A stretch of DNA of 64,000 nt from Flavobacterium sp. 1355 (GCF_017833415.1 NZ_JAFICC010000003.1:248001-312000), one strand, 5' to 3'. Shown: positions 17,685 through 27,247, counted from the first letter of the stretch. Made by a program: numbers and translations. Notes: generated from the sequence alone by a model not told the origin.

Positions 17685-20603
17685 ATGAAAGAAAAATTAC
17701 GTTTTAAGCCCGTTTTATCAAAAGTAAAGACATTTTTATATGTCTCCTTTTTACTTATTTCCTGGCAGGCCAATTGCCAGTACATTACAGAAAACCTTGC
17801 TCCTGCTCAAACTATTAAAGAGGGGCTTTCTTTGGAACAATCATCTGATGGCCGAATATTTATTGCCGAAAGAGGCGGTATTGTAAAGGTGTACCAAAAC
17901 AACACCGTAACTAATGTTTTTACGGTTACAACTGTTACGGATAACGAACAAGGATTGCTGGGGCTTACTCTACATCCTGATTTTGCGACAAATGGATATA
18001 TCTATGTATTTTATAGTGTAGATAACGGAGGAGTGATCAGACACCGAATAGAAAGAGTACAGATTGATAATGCAAATCAGGTAGTGGGCAGACAGGAAAT
18101 TCTGCTGTTGGAACCTATTGGCGGCGGATTTCATAATGGCGGCGATTTAAAATTCTTTAACGGATTTTTGTACGTAACCGTTGGAGACAGTCAGCAAAAC
18201 ACAAATTCGCAGGATTTGGATACTTATAAAGGGAAAATATTACGCCTGACCGAAGATGGACAACCAGCTCCCGGAAATCCATATTACGGAAGCGGATCGG
18301 TGCAAAGACAAAGTATCTGGGTTTATGGGTTTAGAAATCCGTGGAGACTGATTCCCAATCCTAAAGCCAATAAATTATTTGTTCTCGATGTTGGAACATC
18401 CTGGGAAGAAGTAAATGAAATAAGCAATCCGACTATTCGAAATTATGCCTGGGGACATCCTCAGGGCGGCGATGGAAAACAACCCGAAACCAACTTATTT
18501 ACAAATCCAATATTTACCTACGCGACCGGAAGTATTGGAAATGCCCTTACTAACGGAGTTTTATACAACCCGGCAACACCTCGTTACCCAAATCTTGATG
18601 GGAAGTTTATTTTTAAGGATTATGTCAGAACCGAAATAAGATCTTTTGATCCTAATGTAGCAGATCCTGCTTCTGATGTATTTTATACCGCTCCCCAGCA
18701 ATATGTTTTGGGTATGATGTTAGGAAATGACGGTTACCTTTATTATTGCGCTTATGGAAATAATGGCTCTTTAATAAGACTTAATTATATCGAAACTGAA
18801 GTGCCGACGATTGTAAATCATCCGGTAACACAAACAATAATGGAAACGTATCCTGTGACTTTTAATGTAACTGCAAGCGGCGTTGGTTTAAGTTATCAAT
18901 GGCAATTTAATAATGTGAATATTCCGGGAGCAACAGCCGCAAGTTATACAATTGCAAATGTGACCAATGCAGATGCAGGAGCCTACAAAGTTGTTGTAAC
19001 CAATACAGCCGGAAGTGTTACAAGTAATCCGGCAACACTTACAATAACTCCTTTTAGTAATGCGCCGACAGTCACTTTAGTTTCTCCTCTTCCAACATTA
19101 AAATGGAATGCAGATGATATTGTTAATTTTTCTGCTACTGCCACAGATACAGAAGACGGAACACTGCCTGCAAGTGCTTTTTCATGGAGCATGGATTTAT
19201 TTCACGAAGATGTTCCCGGAGCAGGGCACTCCCATCCAGGAGCAAGTCCGCAGGGCGTAAGTTCAGGAACTTTTGTAGCATCAAACCAGGGTGAAAAAAC
19301 ACCAAATGTCTGGTACAGATTTACGGTTAAAGTTACTGATAGCGATGGATTGACAGCGTCTTCTTTTGTCGATATTCACCCCAATCTGGTTGATGTTACC
19401 GCAACAAGTTCTCCTGCTTTATTAAATTTAGAATTTAATCAAAAAACCGTTACAGCACCTTCTACAAAAAAAGTGGTAGCCAATGCAAAATTGCAGACAC
19501 TAAATGCACCTACTCCACAATATGTTGGCAACATTCGTTATGATTTTGATCACTGGAGCCAGGGTGGTACTGTAAACCAGACTTTTCAGGCACCTGCAGC
19601 CGGAACAATAACTTATACGGCATTTTATACTGAAACTACGCTTGCCACTGCACCTTATCAGGGATTAGTTGCACAGATTCCCGGTATCATTGAAGCAGAA
19701 AATTATGATATTGGCCCAAGTGCTTTCTTTGACAGTAATGGCGGCGGAGACACTGCATACAGACCCGGTGATAATGTGGGAACTGAAGTTTGTAACGAAG
19801 GCGGATTTAATATTGCATATGTAGCCAAAAACGAATGGCTTAAATATACTGCAAAGGTAAATTCTACCGGAAATTATGATATCAAACTCCGAATTTCTAC
19901 ACCATATAATAACAAAACCGTTCATCTTGAAGTAGACGGTGTAAATTTGACCAATACCGTAAATATTCCAAATACAACTGGTTTTCAGAATTGGCAGACT
20001 GTAACTATTGCTAATATTCCCCTAACTCAGGGTGTTCATGTGATTACCTTATTTTTTGAGGAAGCGGATGTCAATGTCAATAAACTTGAGTTTACGTTAT
20101 CAGGAAATACCGCAGCACCCGTTGCTGATTTTGAAGTAAATACACAAATGGGATGCCTGAATACGCCTGTAACTTTTACTTCTGTATCTGTAGGGACAGT
20201 AGATACATATAACTGGAGTTTTGGCGAAGGTGCAGCACCGGCAACCGCAACAGGAATTGGGCCTCATTCTGTAGTTTACGCTACCGAAGGAGATAAAACA
20301 GTCTCTTTGACGGTATCAAATACAGCAGGAAATAATAAAAAGGAAATTACCTATATGGTTCATAACTGCAATCTTGGTATCGAAAATCCAGATGAAGAAT
20401 CAAAAAAGATTAGTGTTTATCCAAATCCGTCAAAAGGAATTTTTAATTTATCAAAAGAACTGGAATGGACGATTTATTCTTCCCTTGGAACAAAAATAAA
20501 GCAAGGTTCAGGAAATGTAATCAATATTTCTGATCAGGCAACCGGTATTTATTTCATTAAAAATAAACTGAACAGTAAATCGATATCCATTATTAAACAA
20601 TAA
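17685..20603 (+). CDS. Secreted PQQ-dependent sugar dehydrogenase with Ig, PKD, CBM6 and T9SS sorting domains
   Basis: A 972-residue multi-domain secreted protein. After a signal peptide comes a six-bladed glucose/sorbosone dehydrogenase propeller (about 35-365) with the catalytic-His motif GGGFHNGGDLKF and GFRNPWRLIPNP. Such enzymes oxidise aldoses with PQQ as cofactor. It is followed by an Ig-like domain (about 375-455, with YQWQFNNVNIPGAT and ADAGAYKVVVTN), a PKD-like domain (about 460-565), a CBM6-type module (about 665-800, PGIIEAENYDIG), a PKD domain (about 810-890) and a C-terminal T9SS sorting domain (ISVYPNPSKGIFNL to the end). It should be secreted by T9SS and held at the surface or released. 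A PQQ synthesis gene is not in the window, so the cofactor would come from elsewhere. Confidence 0.88.
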   Translation: MKEKLRFKPVLSKVKTFLYVSFLLISWQANCQYITENLAPAQTIKEGLSLEQSSDGRIFIAERGGIVKVYQNNTVTNVFTVTTVTDNEQGLLGLTLHPDFATNGYIYVFYSVDNGGVIRHRIERVQIDNANQVVGRQEILLLEPIGGGFHNGGDLKFFNGFLYVTVGDSQQNTNSQDLDTYKGKILRLTEDGQPAPGNPYYGSGSVQRQSIWVYGFRNPWRLIPNPKANKLFVLDVGTSWEEVNEISNPTIRNYAWGHPQGGDGKQPETNLFTNPIFTYATGSIGNALTNGVLYNPATPRYPNLDGKFIFKDYVRTEIRSFDPNVADPASDVFYTAPQQYVLGMMLGNDGYLYYCAYGNNGSLIRLNYIETEVPTIVNHPVTQTIMETYPVTFNVTASGVGLSYQWQFNNVNIPGATAASYTIANVTNADAGAYKVVVTNTAGSVTSNPATLTITPFSNAPTVTLVSPLPTLKWNADDIVNFSATATDTEDGTLPASAFSWSMDLFHEDVPGAGHSHPGASPQGVSSGTFVASNQGEKTPNVWYRFTVKVTDSDGLTASSFVDIHPNLVDVTATSSPALLNLEFNQKTVTAPSTKKVVANAKLQTLNAPTPQYVGNIRYDFDHWSQGGTVNQTFQAPAAGTITYTAFYTETTLATAPYQGLVAQIPGIIEAENYDIGPSAFFDSNGGGDTAYRPGDNVGTEVCNEGGFNIAYVAKNEWLKYTAKVNSTGNYDIKLRISTPYNNKTVHLEVDGVNLTNTVNIPNTTGFQNWQTVTIANIPLTQGVHVITLFFEEADVNVNKLEFTLSGNTAAPVADFEVNTQMGCLNTPVTFTSVSVGTVDTYNWSFGEGAAPATATGIGPHSVVYATEGDKTVSLTVSNTAGNNKKEITYMVHNCNLGIENPDEESKKISVYPNPSKGIFNLSKELEWTIYSSLGTKIKQGSGNVINISDQATGIYFIKNKLNSKSISIIKQ

Positions 20604-20635
20604 TAATTGAAAATTTACTTTTAAAATAAAAGCAC

Positions 20636-20667
20636 AAAAAAAGGCATACATTACGTATGCCTTTTTT
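20636..20667. terminator. Bidirectional terminator between convergent genes
   Basis: GGCATAC (20643-20649), loop ATTAC, GTATGCC (20655-20661), flanked by an A-run on the left and a T-run on the right. It therefore serves both the sugar dehydrogenase gene (+) and the receptor gene (-). Confidence 0.85.
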
Positions 20668-20706
20668 ATGAAAATTAATCAATAGGCGTATAAAGGAATA
20701 TTTTGC

Positions 20707-23112
20707 TTAGAATTTATAAGTAACACCAACTCTAAAGTTTCTTGGCTGTTCTGTTTGCCAGCTATAAGCTTTTATAGTTTCTGAGTTGTAATAAGAACCA
20801 CTGTAAAGGTATTCATCAAGAATATTGAAAACATTTGCCGTGAATTTCATTTTTCCTGTTTCGTATGACAAACCTCCGTCAAGTTTAAAATAATCTGGAA
20901 GTTTTTCTAATCCTACCGCCCATGTATCTGTTTGTCTGCCTGCAAGATAAGTTCCTCCTATCGAAGCTCCCAACCCTTTTAGTTTACCAGATACAAGCGT
21001 ATAATTTAACCATGCATTTGCAACATGTTTTGAAAATCCTGTTAAAGAACTTCCTTCAATAATAGAAGGTACATTTGATTCGGTTACAATTGCTTCAGTG
21101 AAAGCATAATTAGCAATTAAATTAAGACCATCAAGGATTTTACCTCTTACATCAAATTCAACACCCTGAGATCTCTTCTCTCCTAATATGACTTTCCATA
21201 TATCATTTGCACCATTAGTAGGATCAGAAGTTAATTCATTTTGCTTGATGATTCTATATGCTGCAACTGTAGTACTCCATGAACCATCAAACCAATCTTT
21301 TTTAACTCCAAATTCGATGTTACTTCCAGTAAGAGGTTTTACTTCATCACCATTTTGTGTAACACCAGATTGAGGTGTAAAAGCCTGATCGTACAATCCA
21401 TAAACTGATGTAGTTGGCGTAATAGAATAACTAAGACCTACACGTGGTGTAATGTGATTATCTTCTTGTAAATCTCCCCAGCTTGTCTGGCTAATCCAGG
21501 TATATCTGGCTGCAAGTGTCAATCTTAATTTATTTTCAAAAAAGCCCAATTCGTCCTGAATATAAGCTGCTGCATATTTTGAAATCATACCTCCAAAAGA
21601 TCTTTGTTTAATAGGAGTTTCACGATCAAAATTTGGTAATCCGTTAGCCGGAGTTCCATAATTTGGATTAAAAACATTAAATGGATTGTCGAAAGTATCC
21701 AAATCATGTGATTGAAAAAAGTCTGCATAATATTCTTTCTGGCCTGAATCTACACCACCTAAAACCTTATGAGAAACATTTCCTGTATTGAATTTTCCGT
21801 TGATAAAAAGCTGTCCTAAAAACATATCACTATCAACATCCCATATACCTACATTACGGATAATCTCACCATAACCAAGTTCTTGAGGCGCTACTTGTTC
21901 AGGCCCTACAACGCTAGGCCATGAACTGTATCCTTCCTGTAAATATTTAAAATAAGATGTCTGTGCAGTAAGTTTCCAGTTATCATCAAACTTATGCTCA
22001 AACATAAGATATCCGCTATGATCATTCATTTTTGTATCAGGCAAACCTGGTTGCGTCATCGTAAAATTTCTTGGCATTGTAGCATATCCGCCATCATCAG
22101 CTCCAAAAACATAAAATGAACCCACCTCAGTCATATTTGCGTGTTGGAGATTATACTCCAAAGTAATTTTTGTTTTATCATCTATTTGATAAGAAAGTAC
22201 AGGAGCAAATACATAACGGTCATTGTGTTCAAATGGTCTGTGAGAACCTTTCTTTTGAATAGCACCATTAACTCTGTACAAGAACTTACCTTTTTTGTCA
22301 AATTTACCATCAAAGTCAACACTTGCTCTGTAGAAATCATAGCTTCCTGCCATAACTGTAGCTTCGCCTTTTGTGATTCCCGTTGGTTTTTTGGTAACTA
22401 CATTATAAAGTCCGCTTGGATCACCGCTCGAAAGCATAAAGCCCGCCGGGCCTTTTACAAACTCAATATGGTCAACAAAACTCATGTCTTCTGTAAGTGG
22501 TCCCCAGAAAGAACTAACTACATTAAAACCATTACGAAATGCCTGAATTTGAGATCCTCGCATGGTAATGTTTGTGTACATATCTCCCCAGTGTTCTAAA
22601 CGCACAGCACCACTCACGTTGCGAATAACCCCGTCGCTCATGCTGATGATTTGCTGATCTTTTAATGTCTGACCGCTTACAATCTGAATGTTTTGCGGAA
22701 TTTCTAATACAGGAGTCTGAAGACGTAAGGACAAAGAAGGTTTGTCTTGTTTGTATTTGTTTTTTGTAATCACAACCTCGTCAAGATCTTCCTGATTTTC
22801 AGAAAGTGCAAAGTTTTTTGTTGTGGTTTGATTAGCAGTAACAACAATAGTTTCCTCTACCACTTTTACCCCTACTGCCCTTACCCGTATGGTATAAGAA
22901 GCCGGTTTTACATTTTTAATCTCATATTGACCGCTCTCATTAGTAACGGCTGTATATTTTGTCCCTTTAAGGCTTACAGAAATATTATCTGCCGGTACAT
23001 TGCCGCTCAAAGTAATTTTTCCGGTTATTTTGCCTGTATCCTGCCCCATCATTTGCAATGAGCTCAGAAACAACAAGCTAAATATAAATTTTTGAATGGT
23101 TGGTATATTCAT
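20707..23112 (-). CDS. TonB-dependent siderophore-type receptor with regulatory-like N-domain
   Basis: An 801-residue outer-membrane receptor of the FhuA/FpvA type. Order: signal peptide (ending SSLQMMGQ), carboxypeptidase-regulatory-like domain (about 28-110, ITGKITLSGNVPADNISVSLKG), a TonB-box-like EVVITKNKYKQ, the plug (about 125-240, with IPQNIQIVSGQTLKDQ, MRGSQIQAFRNGF, VDHIEFVKGPAGFMLSSGDPSGLYNVVTKKP) and a 22-strand-type barrel ending in NFRVGVTYKF. VKGPAGFMLSSGDPSGLYN is typical of siderophore receptors rather than SusC proteins. A strong promoter lies just upstream. The ligand is unknown. Confidence 0.92.
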   Translation of the reverse strand: MNIPTIQKFIFSLLFLSSLQMMGQDTGKITGKITLSGNVPADNISVSLKGTKYTAVTNESGQYEIKNVKPASYTIRVRAVGVKVVEETIVVTANQTTTKNFALSENQEDLDEVVITKNKYKQDKPSLSLRLQTPVLEIPQNIQIVSGQTLKDQQIISMSDGVIRNVSGAVRLEHWGDMYTNITMRGSQIQAFRNGFNVVSSFWGPLTEDMSFVDHIEFVKGPAGFMLSSGDPSGLYNVVTKKPTGITKGEATVMAGSYDFYRASVDFDGKFDKKGKFLYRVNGAIQKKGSHRPFEHNDRYVFAPVLSYQIDDKTKITLEYNLQHANMTEVGSFYVFGADDGGYATMPRNFTMTQPGLPDTKMNDHSGYLMFEHKFDDNWKLTAQTSYFKYLQEGYSSWPSVVGPEQVAPQELGYGEIIRNVGIWDVDSDMFLGQLFINGKFNTGNVSHKVLGGVDSGQKEYYADFFQSHDLDTFDNPFNVFNPNYGTPANGLPNFDRETPIKQRSFGGMISKYAAAYIQDELGFFENKLRLTLAARYTWISQTSWGDLQEDNHITPRVGLSYSITPTTSVYGLYDQAFTPQSGVTQNGDEVKPLTGSNIEFGVKKDWFDGSWSTTVAAYRIIKQNELTSDPTNGANDIWKVILGEKRSQGVEFDVRGKILDGLNLIANYAFTEAIVTESNVPSIIEGSSLTGFSKHVANAWLNYTLVSGKLKGLGASIGGTYLAGRQTDTWAVGLEKLPDYFKLDGGLSYETGKMKFTANVFNILDEYLYSGSYYNSETIKAYSWQTEQPRNFRVGVTYKF

Positions 23113-23137
23113 TTTGAATGGTTGTTTAAATTCGTGG

Positions 23138-23169
23138 CAAAAGTAAACTCAAATATGTTTTAAACCAAA
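23138..23169 (-). promoter_or_regulatory. Promoter of the 20707-23112 receptor gene
   Basis: Minus strand: TTTG (23166-23169), 20-bp spacer, TACTTTTG (23138-23145), an exact match to the Bacteroidota TTTG / TAnnTTTG consensus. Predicted leader is about 20 nt. An inverted pair GAATGGTT / AACCATTC brackets the element (about 23115-23190) and could be a regulator site. Confidence 0.6.
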
Positions 23170-23370
23170 TTATTTTTAACCATTCTAAATAAAAACAATG
23201 AGTTAACTATCTGTATTGAGGTATTTGAATTCTTTTGAAACATAAAACGAGCTAAATGTTATATATGTAACTCGTTTTGTATTAGCCTATATCCTCAGTA
23301 TATTTTTTTCATTATACGAAATGACGAAAAAAATAAAAATCAAACGTAACGGAATTGCCAATTAGATTTA

Positions 23371-23390
23371 TATATTTGCAACAAAGTTGC
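23371..23390 (+). promoter_or_regulatory. -7 element overlapped by a GCAAC-GTTGC palindrome
   Basis: TATATTTG (23371-23378) is an exact TAnnTTTG match about 60 bp before the His-rich small ORF. It runs straight into the palindrome GCAAC-AAA-GTTGC (23378-23390), which would cover the transcription start. A repressor bound there would block the cluster. No good -33 TTTG at normal spacing is visible, which fits a regulated promoter. Confidence 0.5.
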
Positions 23391-23436
23391 GTTTGATTAA
23401 GTCTAAAAAAAAAAAGCAACTTGTTTATAATCAATA

Positions 23437-23787
23437 ATGAAGAGAAGAATTCTACTTATTAATGTTTTAATGTCTTTTACCGTATTGTTTTCAATGCTGT
23501 TTCAGACTGTAGATTCTTACGAGCATATTTTTAAACAGATAAGTGAGAAACACTGCGAACATAAATATACTCCACATCAAAAACAAATAACACACAGTCA
23601 TGCAGCAGAGCATAACTGTCATGTTTGTCATTTTGCTTTCAGCACCTTTGTACCCAATAATTTTCAGGCTTTATTTTTCAATAAAATAAGTAAAGGAGCT
23701 TCGTTTGTATTCTTTTATACAAAAACATATTCCACTTTTTTTAAGGGTAGTCTTTTTGCCCTTAGGGCGCCTCCTGCTATGGTATAA
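23437..23787 (+). CDS. Small His/Cys-rich membrane-associated protein, function unknown
   Basis: A 116-residue protein that I do not recognise by name. It has a hydrophobic N-terminal segment (about 5-25), then a His/Cys-rich stretch (about 28-68: HIFKQ, KHCEHKYTPHQKQITHSHA, AEHNCHVCHFAF), a second partly hydrophobic region and a C-terminal LRAPPAMV. The clustered His and Cys residues suggest metal binding. Small proteins with similar His-rich centres and an R-x-PP end often precede TonB-receptor genes in Bacteroidota. It lies first after the palindrome-covered promoter and upstream of the ABC/receptor genes, so a part in metal handling is a reasonable inference only. Confidence 0.7.
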   Translation: MKRRILLINVLMSFTVLFSMLFQTVDSYEHIFKQISEKHCEHKYTPHQKQITHSHAAEHNCHVCHFAFSTFVPNNFQALFFNKISKGASFVFFYTKTYSTFFKGSLFALRAPPAMV

Positions 23788-23840
23788 TCTACTACATTTT
23801 TTTAATGCTCAATTTATCTTTTGCCTGTTATAATATCAGG

Positions 23841-23855
23841 TAAGAGACACTCTTA
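23841..23855 (+). terminator. Weak hairpin between the small protein and the ABC genes
   Basis: TAAGAG-ACA-CTCTTA followed by TTTTG, in the 276-bp gap after the small gene. The stem is short and AT-rich, so it is at best an attenuator. It leaves open whether the small gene and the ABC genes share one transcript. Confidence 0.25.
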
Positions 23856-24063
23856 TTTTGCTGTTTTATCTGAACTTTTCAATTTCAGGATAAGGCAAAA
23901 AAAAGCATTTCGCAATCGGACCGAATATTTATTTCAGTAAAAAAATCAGTAGCAGACAATTTCCATTTCACCAGAATAAACAAAAATCAGGTTCGGGGTA
24001 TTTATGCCTCGTCAAAATTTTTGTTGCAATTTATTTAAAATCAAACAAAACCAAATTCATATT

Positions 24064-24759
24064 ATGCTTATAGCTGAAAACCTTACAAAGAAATATGGCG
24101 ATCATATTGCTTTGAATGCCTTAAACTTAACAATAAAAAAAGGAGAAATCTTTGCTCTTTTAGGTCAAAACGGAGCAGGAAAAACCACTACCATAAATCT
24201 TTTCTTAGGCTTTATTGAACCTAGTAACGGAACCTTAAAAATAAACGATATTTCGGTTACCGAAAATGGGCAGGAAACCAAAAAACATGTGGCGTATATT
24301 CCAGAAACAGTCATGTTATATCCAAACCTGAGCGGTATAGAAAACCTGAAATTTTTCTCGTCACTGGCAGGTTTTAAATATTCTGACGGAGAATTGACTT
24401 ATTTCCTCAACAAAGCAGTTTTGCAAGCAAATGCGCACGACCAGAATCTTGGCGGTTACTCAAAAGGAATGCGCCAGAAAGTGGGAATTGCAATTGCAAT
24501 CGCAAAACAAGCCAAAGTTTTATTATTAGATGAACCTACAAGTGGGCTTGATCCAAAAGCATCTAATGAATTCTCTCAAATCCTAAAAGAATTATCGGCA
24601 GACGGAACGGCTATTTTAATGGCGACACACGATATTTTTAGAGCGAGGGAAGTGGCCACACATATCGGAATCATGAAACAAGGAAATCTTGTAACGATTA
24701 TAGAGGCAGATAAAATCTCGGCAAACGAACTGGAAAACTTGTACTTACAAACCGTATAA
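24064..24759 (+). CDS. ABC transporter ATP-binding protein
   Basis: A 231-residue ATPase that powers the two ABC-2 permeases encoded downstream. I use the ATG at 24064 (MLIAENLTKKYGDHIALN), because the longer frame from 24004 adds a 20-residue tail unlike the family. Walker A GQNGAGKTT is at about 34-42, the Q-loop region is near IPETVMLYPNLSG, the signature is GGYSKGMRQKVGIA, Walker B with D-loop is LLLDEPTSGLD, and the H-loop is MATHD. This pattern matches the CcmA/NosF-type ATPases of ABC-2 exporters. It starts an operon with a TonB receptor and two permeases. Confidence 0.93.
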   Translation: MLIAENLTKKYGDHIALNALNLTIKKGEIFALLGQNGAGKTTTINLFLGFIEPSNGTLKINDISVTENGQETKKHVAYIPETVMLYPNLSGIENLKFFSSLAGFKYSDGELTYFLNKAVLQANAHDQNLGGYSKGMRQKVGIAIAIAKQAKVLLLDEPTSGLDPKASNEFSQILKELSADGTAILMATHDIFRAREVATHIGIMKQGNLVTIIEADKISANELENLYLQTV

Positions 24760-24767
24760 AGGAAATA

Positions 24768-27242
24768 ATGATTTCCATCAACATAAAAATGAAACACTTA
24801 TTTTCATTATTCTTTTTAATATTTAGCGTAAACTATGCCCAGTCTCAAACCATAACCGGGAAAATCATAGATCAGAATACGCAGGAGGCTGTTGTCGGTG
24901 CAAATATAAAAGTACTTAATTCCGGCAAAAATACAACCACAGACCGCGACGGAAATTTTAGCATTGAAGGTGACGGATTGCTGGAAATAAGTTTTACAGG
25001 ATATAAAACACAGCAAATTAATGCGGATTCCGGATTTCTTACTATAAAAATGGAGACTAATCTGAATGAGCTGCAAACAGTTGAAATTGTGGGCCGTTCT
25101 ACAAAAAAATATAACAGTGATTATTCTTTTGCCGCAACAAAAACAGCTTCTTTAAACAAAGATATTCCGCAATCAATCTCAACAGTAACAAAAGAATTAA
25201 TTGCCGACAAAGGCGCATTTTATTTGGCAGATGCCGTAAAAATGTCCAGCGGGGTAATTCCGGCAAGTTACTATAATCAATATACTATTCGCGGAATCAG
25301 CCAGAATGAAGAAGGCCAGATTATTAACGGGATGCGAACACGTCAGTATTATTTCCTCCAGCCTTTAACCACTAATATTGAGCGTGTAGAAGTAATCAAA
25401 GGCCCGTCCAGCGCAACTTTTTCGTCTGTAGACCCCGGTGGGAGTATCAATCTGGTTACAAAAAAACCTTTGGCTGCAGACCGAAAAGAAGTGAGTTTAA
25501 GTGTGGGCAGTTTTAGTACTTTGCGCGGCGCATTAGATTTTACAGGACCTGCAAATGAATCCAAAACACTTCTTTATCGTATAAATGCTGCTTATCAGGA
25601 TGCAAAATCATTTCGTGACTTAGCGGGAAATAAATCTTTTCTGATTTCTCCTTCCTTCAGTTATATTCCAAATGAAAAAACAGCAATTAATACCGAATTG
25701 ATCCTGAGTGACATGACCGGAGTTCTGGATCGTGGCCAGCCGATTTTCGGGGCTATTGCGGGAGTCACCAATTTGCATCAGACACCAATAAGCTTAAACT
25801 TAGGTGCCTCAGGAGATTATTTTAAATCGAAAGAAATGATCCTCACGACCAATTTTGCCCATAAATTCAACTCTAAAATTGGATTTAATGCGACTTATAT
25901 GAAACAAACCTGGACAGAAGACCTTCAGGAACACAGAACTACAAATGGTTTTGCTGTCGACATGAATAACCAGCCGGTAACGAGCCTGGCCATGATGCAG
26001 TTTGTACAGCGTAAGCAATATTGGGATATTGATAATTTGAGTGCTTATTTTAATTTTGATTTCAAAACCGGAAAACTCAATCATAAATTATTGACAGGGT
26101 ATGATTTAAGCAGTTGGAACAAAAATAAAGGCGGTGGGCAGAATGCCGCGAGAGGTTATCTGCTCAAAGACGGTTCTGTAGCCAGTTCGTTTGTTTTGGC
26201 CAATGCCGATAATTATCAGACAACCACTATTAACGGTGTAATTGTACCAAAGCCAAACGTAAATTTCTTTGATTTAAATAATCCGTCGTATGCTATGAGA
26301 ACGCCGGAAGATTATATTTTGAATGTCAGGACTGCGTTGCCATCGGCTTTGACCACTACAAATGCGATTTATATTCAGGATCAGATTCAGTGGGAAAAAT
26401 TCACCTTCTTATTGGGATTAAGAAACGAATGGTTTGAAGACATCACCAATTATAAAACTAACAATGAACTGATTGTTGAGAAATCGGCGCTGCTGCCCCG
26501 TGTTGGTGTAACTTATGCTGTAAATAGTGCCATAAATGTTTATACAACATATCTGGAAGGCTATCAGCCACAATCAAATACTGTGACTTTAATGCCACAA
26601 ACGGGAACTTTGCCTGCCGGAAGTTTGTTTGATCCCCTTGAAAGTAATCTGAAAGAATTTGGTCTGAAAACGACTTTTCTGAATAACTCCATGAGTTTTA
26701 ATGCGGCTGTTTATGAAATTAATCAGCGCAATATTCTGATGAATGCCAACGACCCCGAAAATCCGGATTTATTGGTAACAAGAGGTGCAGAACGCAGTCG
26801 TGGTTTTGAATGTGATTTGGCGGGCTATATTACTTCGGACTGGCAAATAAATGCTTCGTACAGTTATATCGATGCCAAAATTACCAACGATCAGAATACT
26901 TCTTTGATCGGTGCAAGAAAGCAAAATACACCAAAAAACAGCGCCAATTTATGGACACGTTACAATTTTGGTGCTGATTCTGCTCTGAAAGATTTTGGAG
27001 TTGGGCTGGGAATGCAGTATCAAAGCAGTAAAGTACCTTGGTTTACAAGGGATTTTACGCTTCCTGATTTTACAGTTTTTGATGCCGCTGTATATTACAA
27101 ACCAAATAACAGCAACATACAGATTGCTTTGAATGCAGGTAATTTATTAAACAAAACGTATTGGCTGGGTGCTCAGAATTATTTGAGATTATTTCCGGGG
27201 GCACCGAGAAATTTTACACTGACCATAACTTATAAATTTTAG
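24768..27242 (+). CDS. TonB-dependent siderophore-type receptor in an ABC exporter operon
   Basis: An 824-residue outer-membrane receptor. The ATG at 24768 has an AAAGGA 5 nt upstream; the ATG at 24789 (MKHLFSLFFLIFSVNYAQSQ) is an equally good signal-peptide start. Order: regulatory-like domain (about 28-105, ITGKIIDQNTQEAVVGANIKVL), plug (about 125-235, with DIPQSISTVTKELIADKG, YTIRGISQNEEGQIINGMR, VEVIKGPSSATFSSVDPGGSINLVTKKP) and a barrel ending in NFTLTITYKF. It begins 8 bp after the ATPase gene and is followed 5 bp later by a permease, so all four genes are translated from one message. The ligand is unknown. Confidence 0.92.
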   Translation: MISINIKMKHLFSLFFLIFSVNYAQSQTITGKIIDQNTQEAVVGANIKVLNSGKNTTTDRDGNFSIEGDGLLEISFTGYKTQQINADSGFLTIKMETNLNELQTVEIVGRSTKKYNSDYSFAATKTASLNKDIPQSISTVTKELIADKGAFYLADAVKMSSGVIPASYYNQYTIRGISQNEEGQIINGMRTRQYYFLQPLTTNIERVEVIKGPSSATFSSVDPGGSINLVTKKPLAADRKEVSLSVGSFSTLRGALDFTGPANESKTLLYRINAAYQDAKSFRDLAGNKSFLISPSFSYIPNEKTAINTELILSDMTGVLDRGQPIFGAIAGVTNLHQTPISLNLGASGDYFKSKEMILTTNFAHKFNSKIGFNATYMKQTWTEDLQEHRTTNGFAVDMNNQPVTSLAMMQFVQRKQYWDIDNLSAYFNFDFKTGKLNHKLLTGYDLSSWNKNKGGGQNAARGYLLKDGSVASSFVLANADNYQTTTINGVIVPKPNVNFFDLNNPSYAMRTPEDYILNVRTALPSALTTTNAIYIQDQIQWEKFTFLLGLRNEWFEDITNYKTNNELIVEKSALLPRVGVTYAVNSAINVYTTYLEGYQPQSNTVTLMPQTGTLPAGSLFDPLESNLKEFGLKTTFLNNSMSFNAAVYEINQRNILMNANDPENPDLLVTRGAERSRGFECDLAGYITSDWQINASYSYIDAKITNDQNTSLIGARKQNTPKNSANLWTRYNFGADSALKDFGVGLGMQYQSSKVPWFTRDFTLPDFTVFDAAVYYKPNNSNIQIALNAGNLLNKTYWLGAQNYLRLFPGAPRNFTLTITYKF

Positions 27243-27247
27243 TTTAT

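Larger units (their letters stand above)
23113..23436. other. Divergent intergenic region between two receptor loci
   Basis: A 324-bp gene-free stretch. It holds the receptor promoter (23138-23169) on one side and the palindrome-covered promoter (23371-23390) on the other. The AT-rich middle contains an inverted pair ACGAG ... CTCGT around 23245-23275. No small ORF with coding character was seen. Confidence 0.6.

Noticed and set aside
22141..22599. 152-residue plus-strand ORF within the siderophore receptor
   Set aside because: It is antisense to conserved receptor sequence and has low-complexity composition, so it is a shadow frame.
24004..24063. N-terminal extension of the ABC ATPase
   Set aside because: The extra 20 residues are unlike the family, and the ATG at 24064 begins the conserved nucleotide-binding domain.
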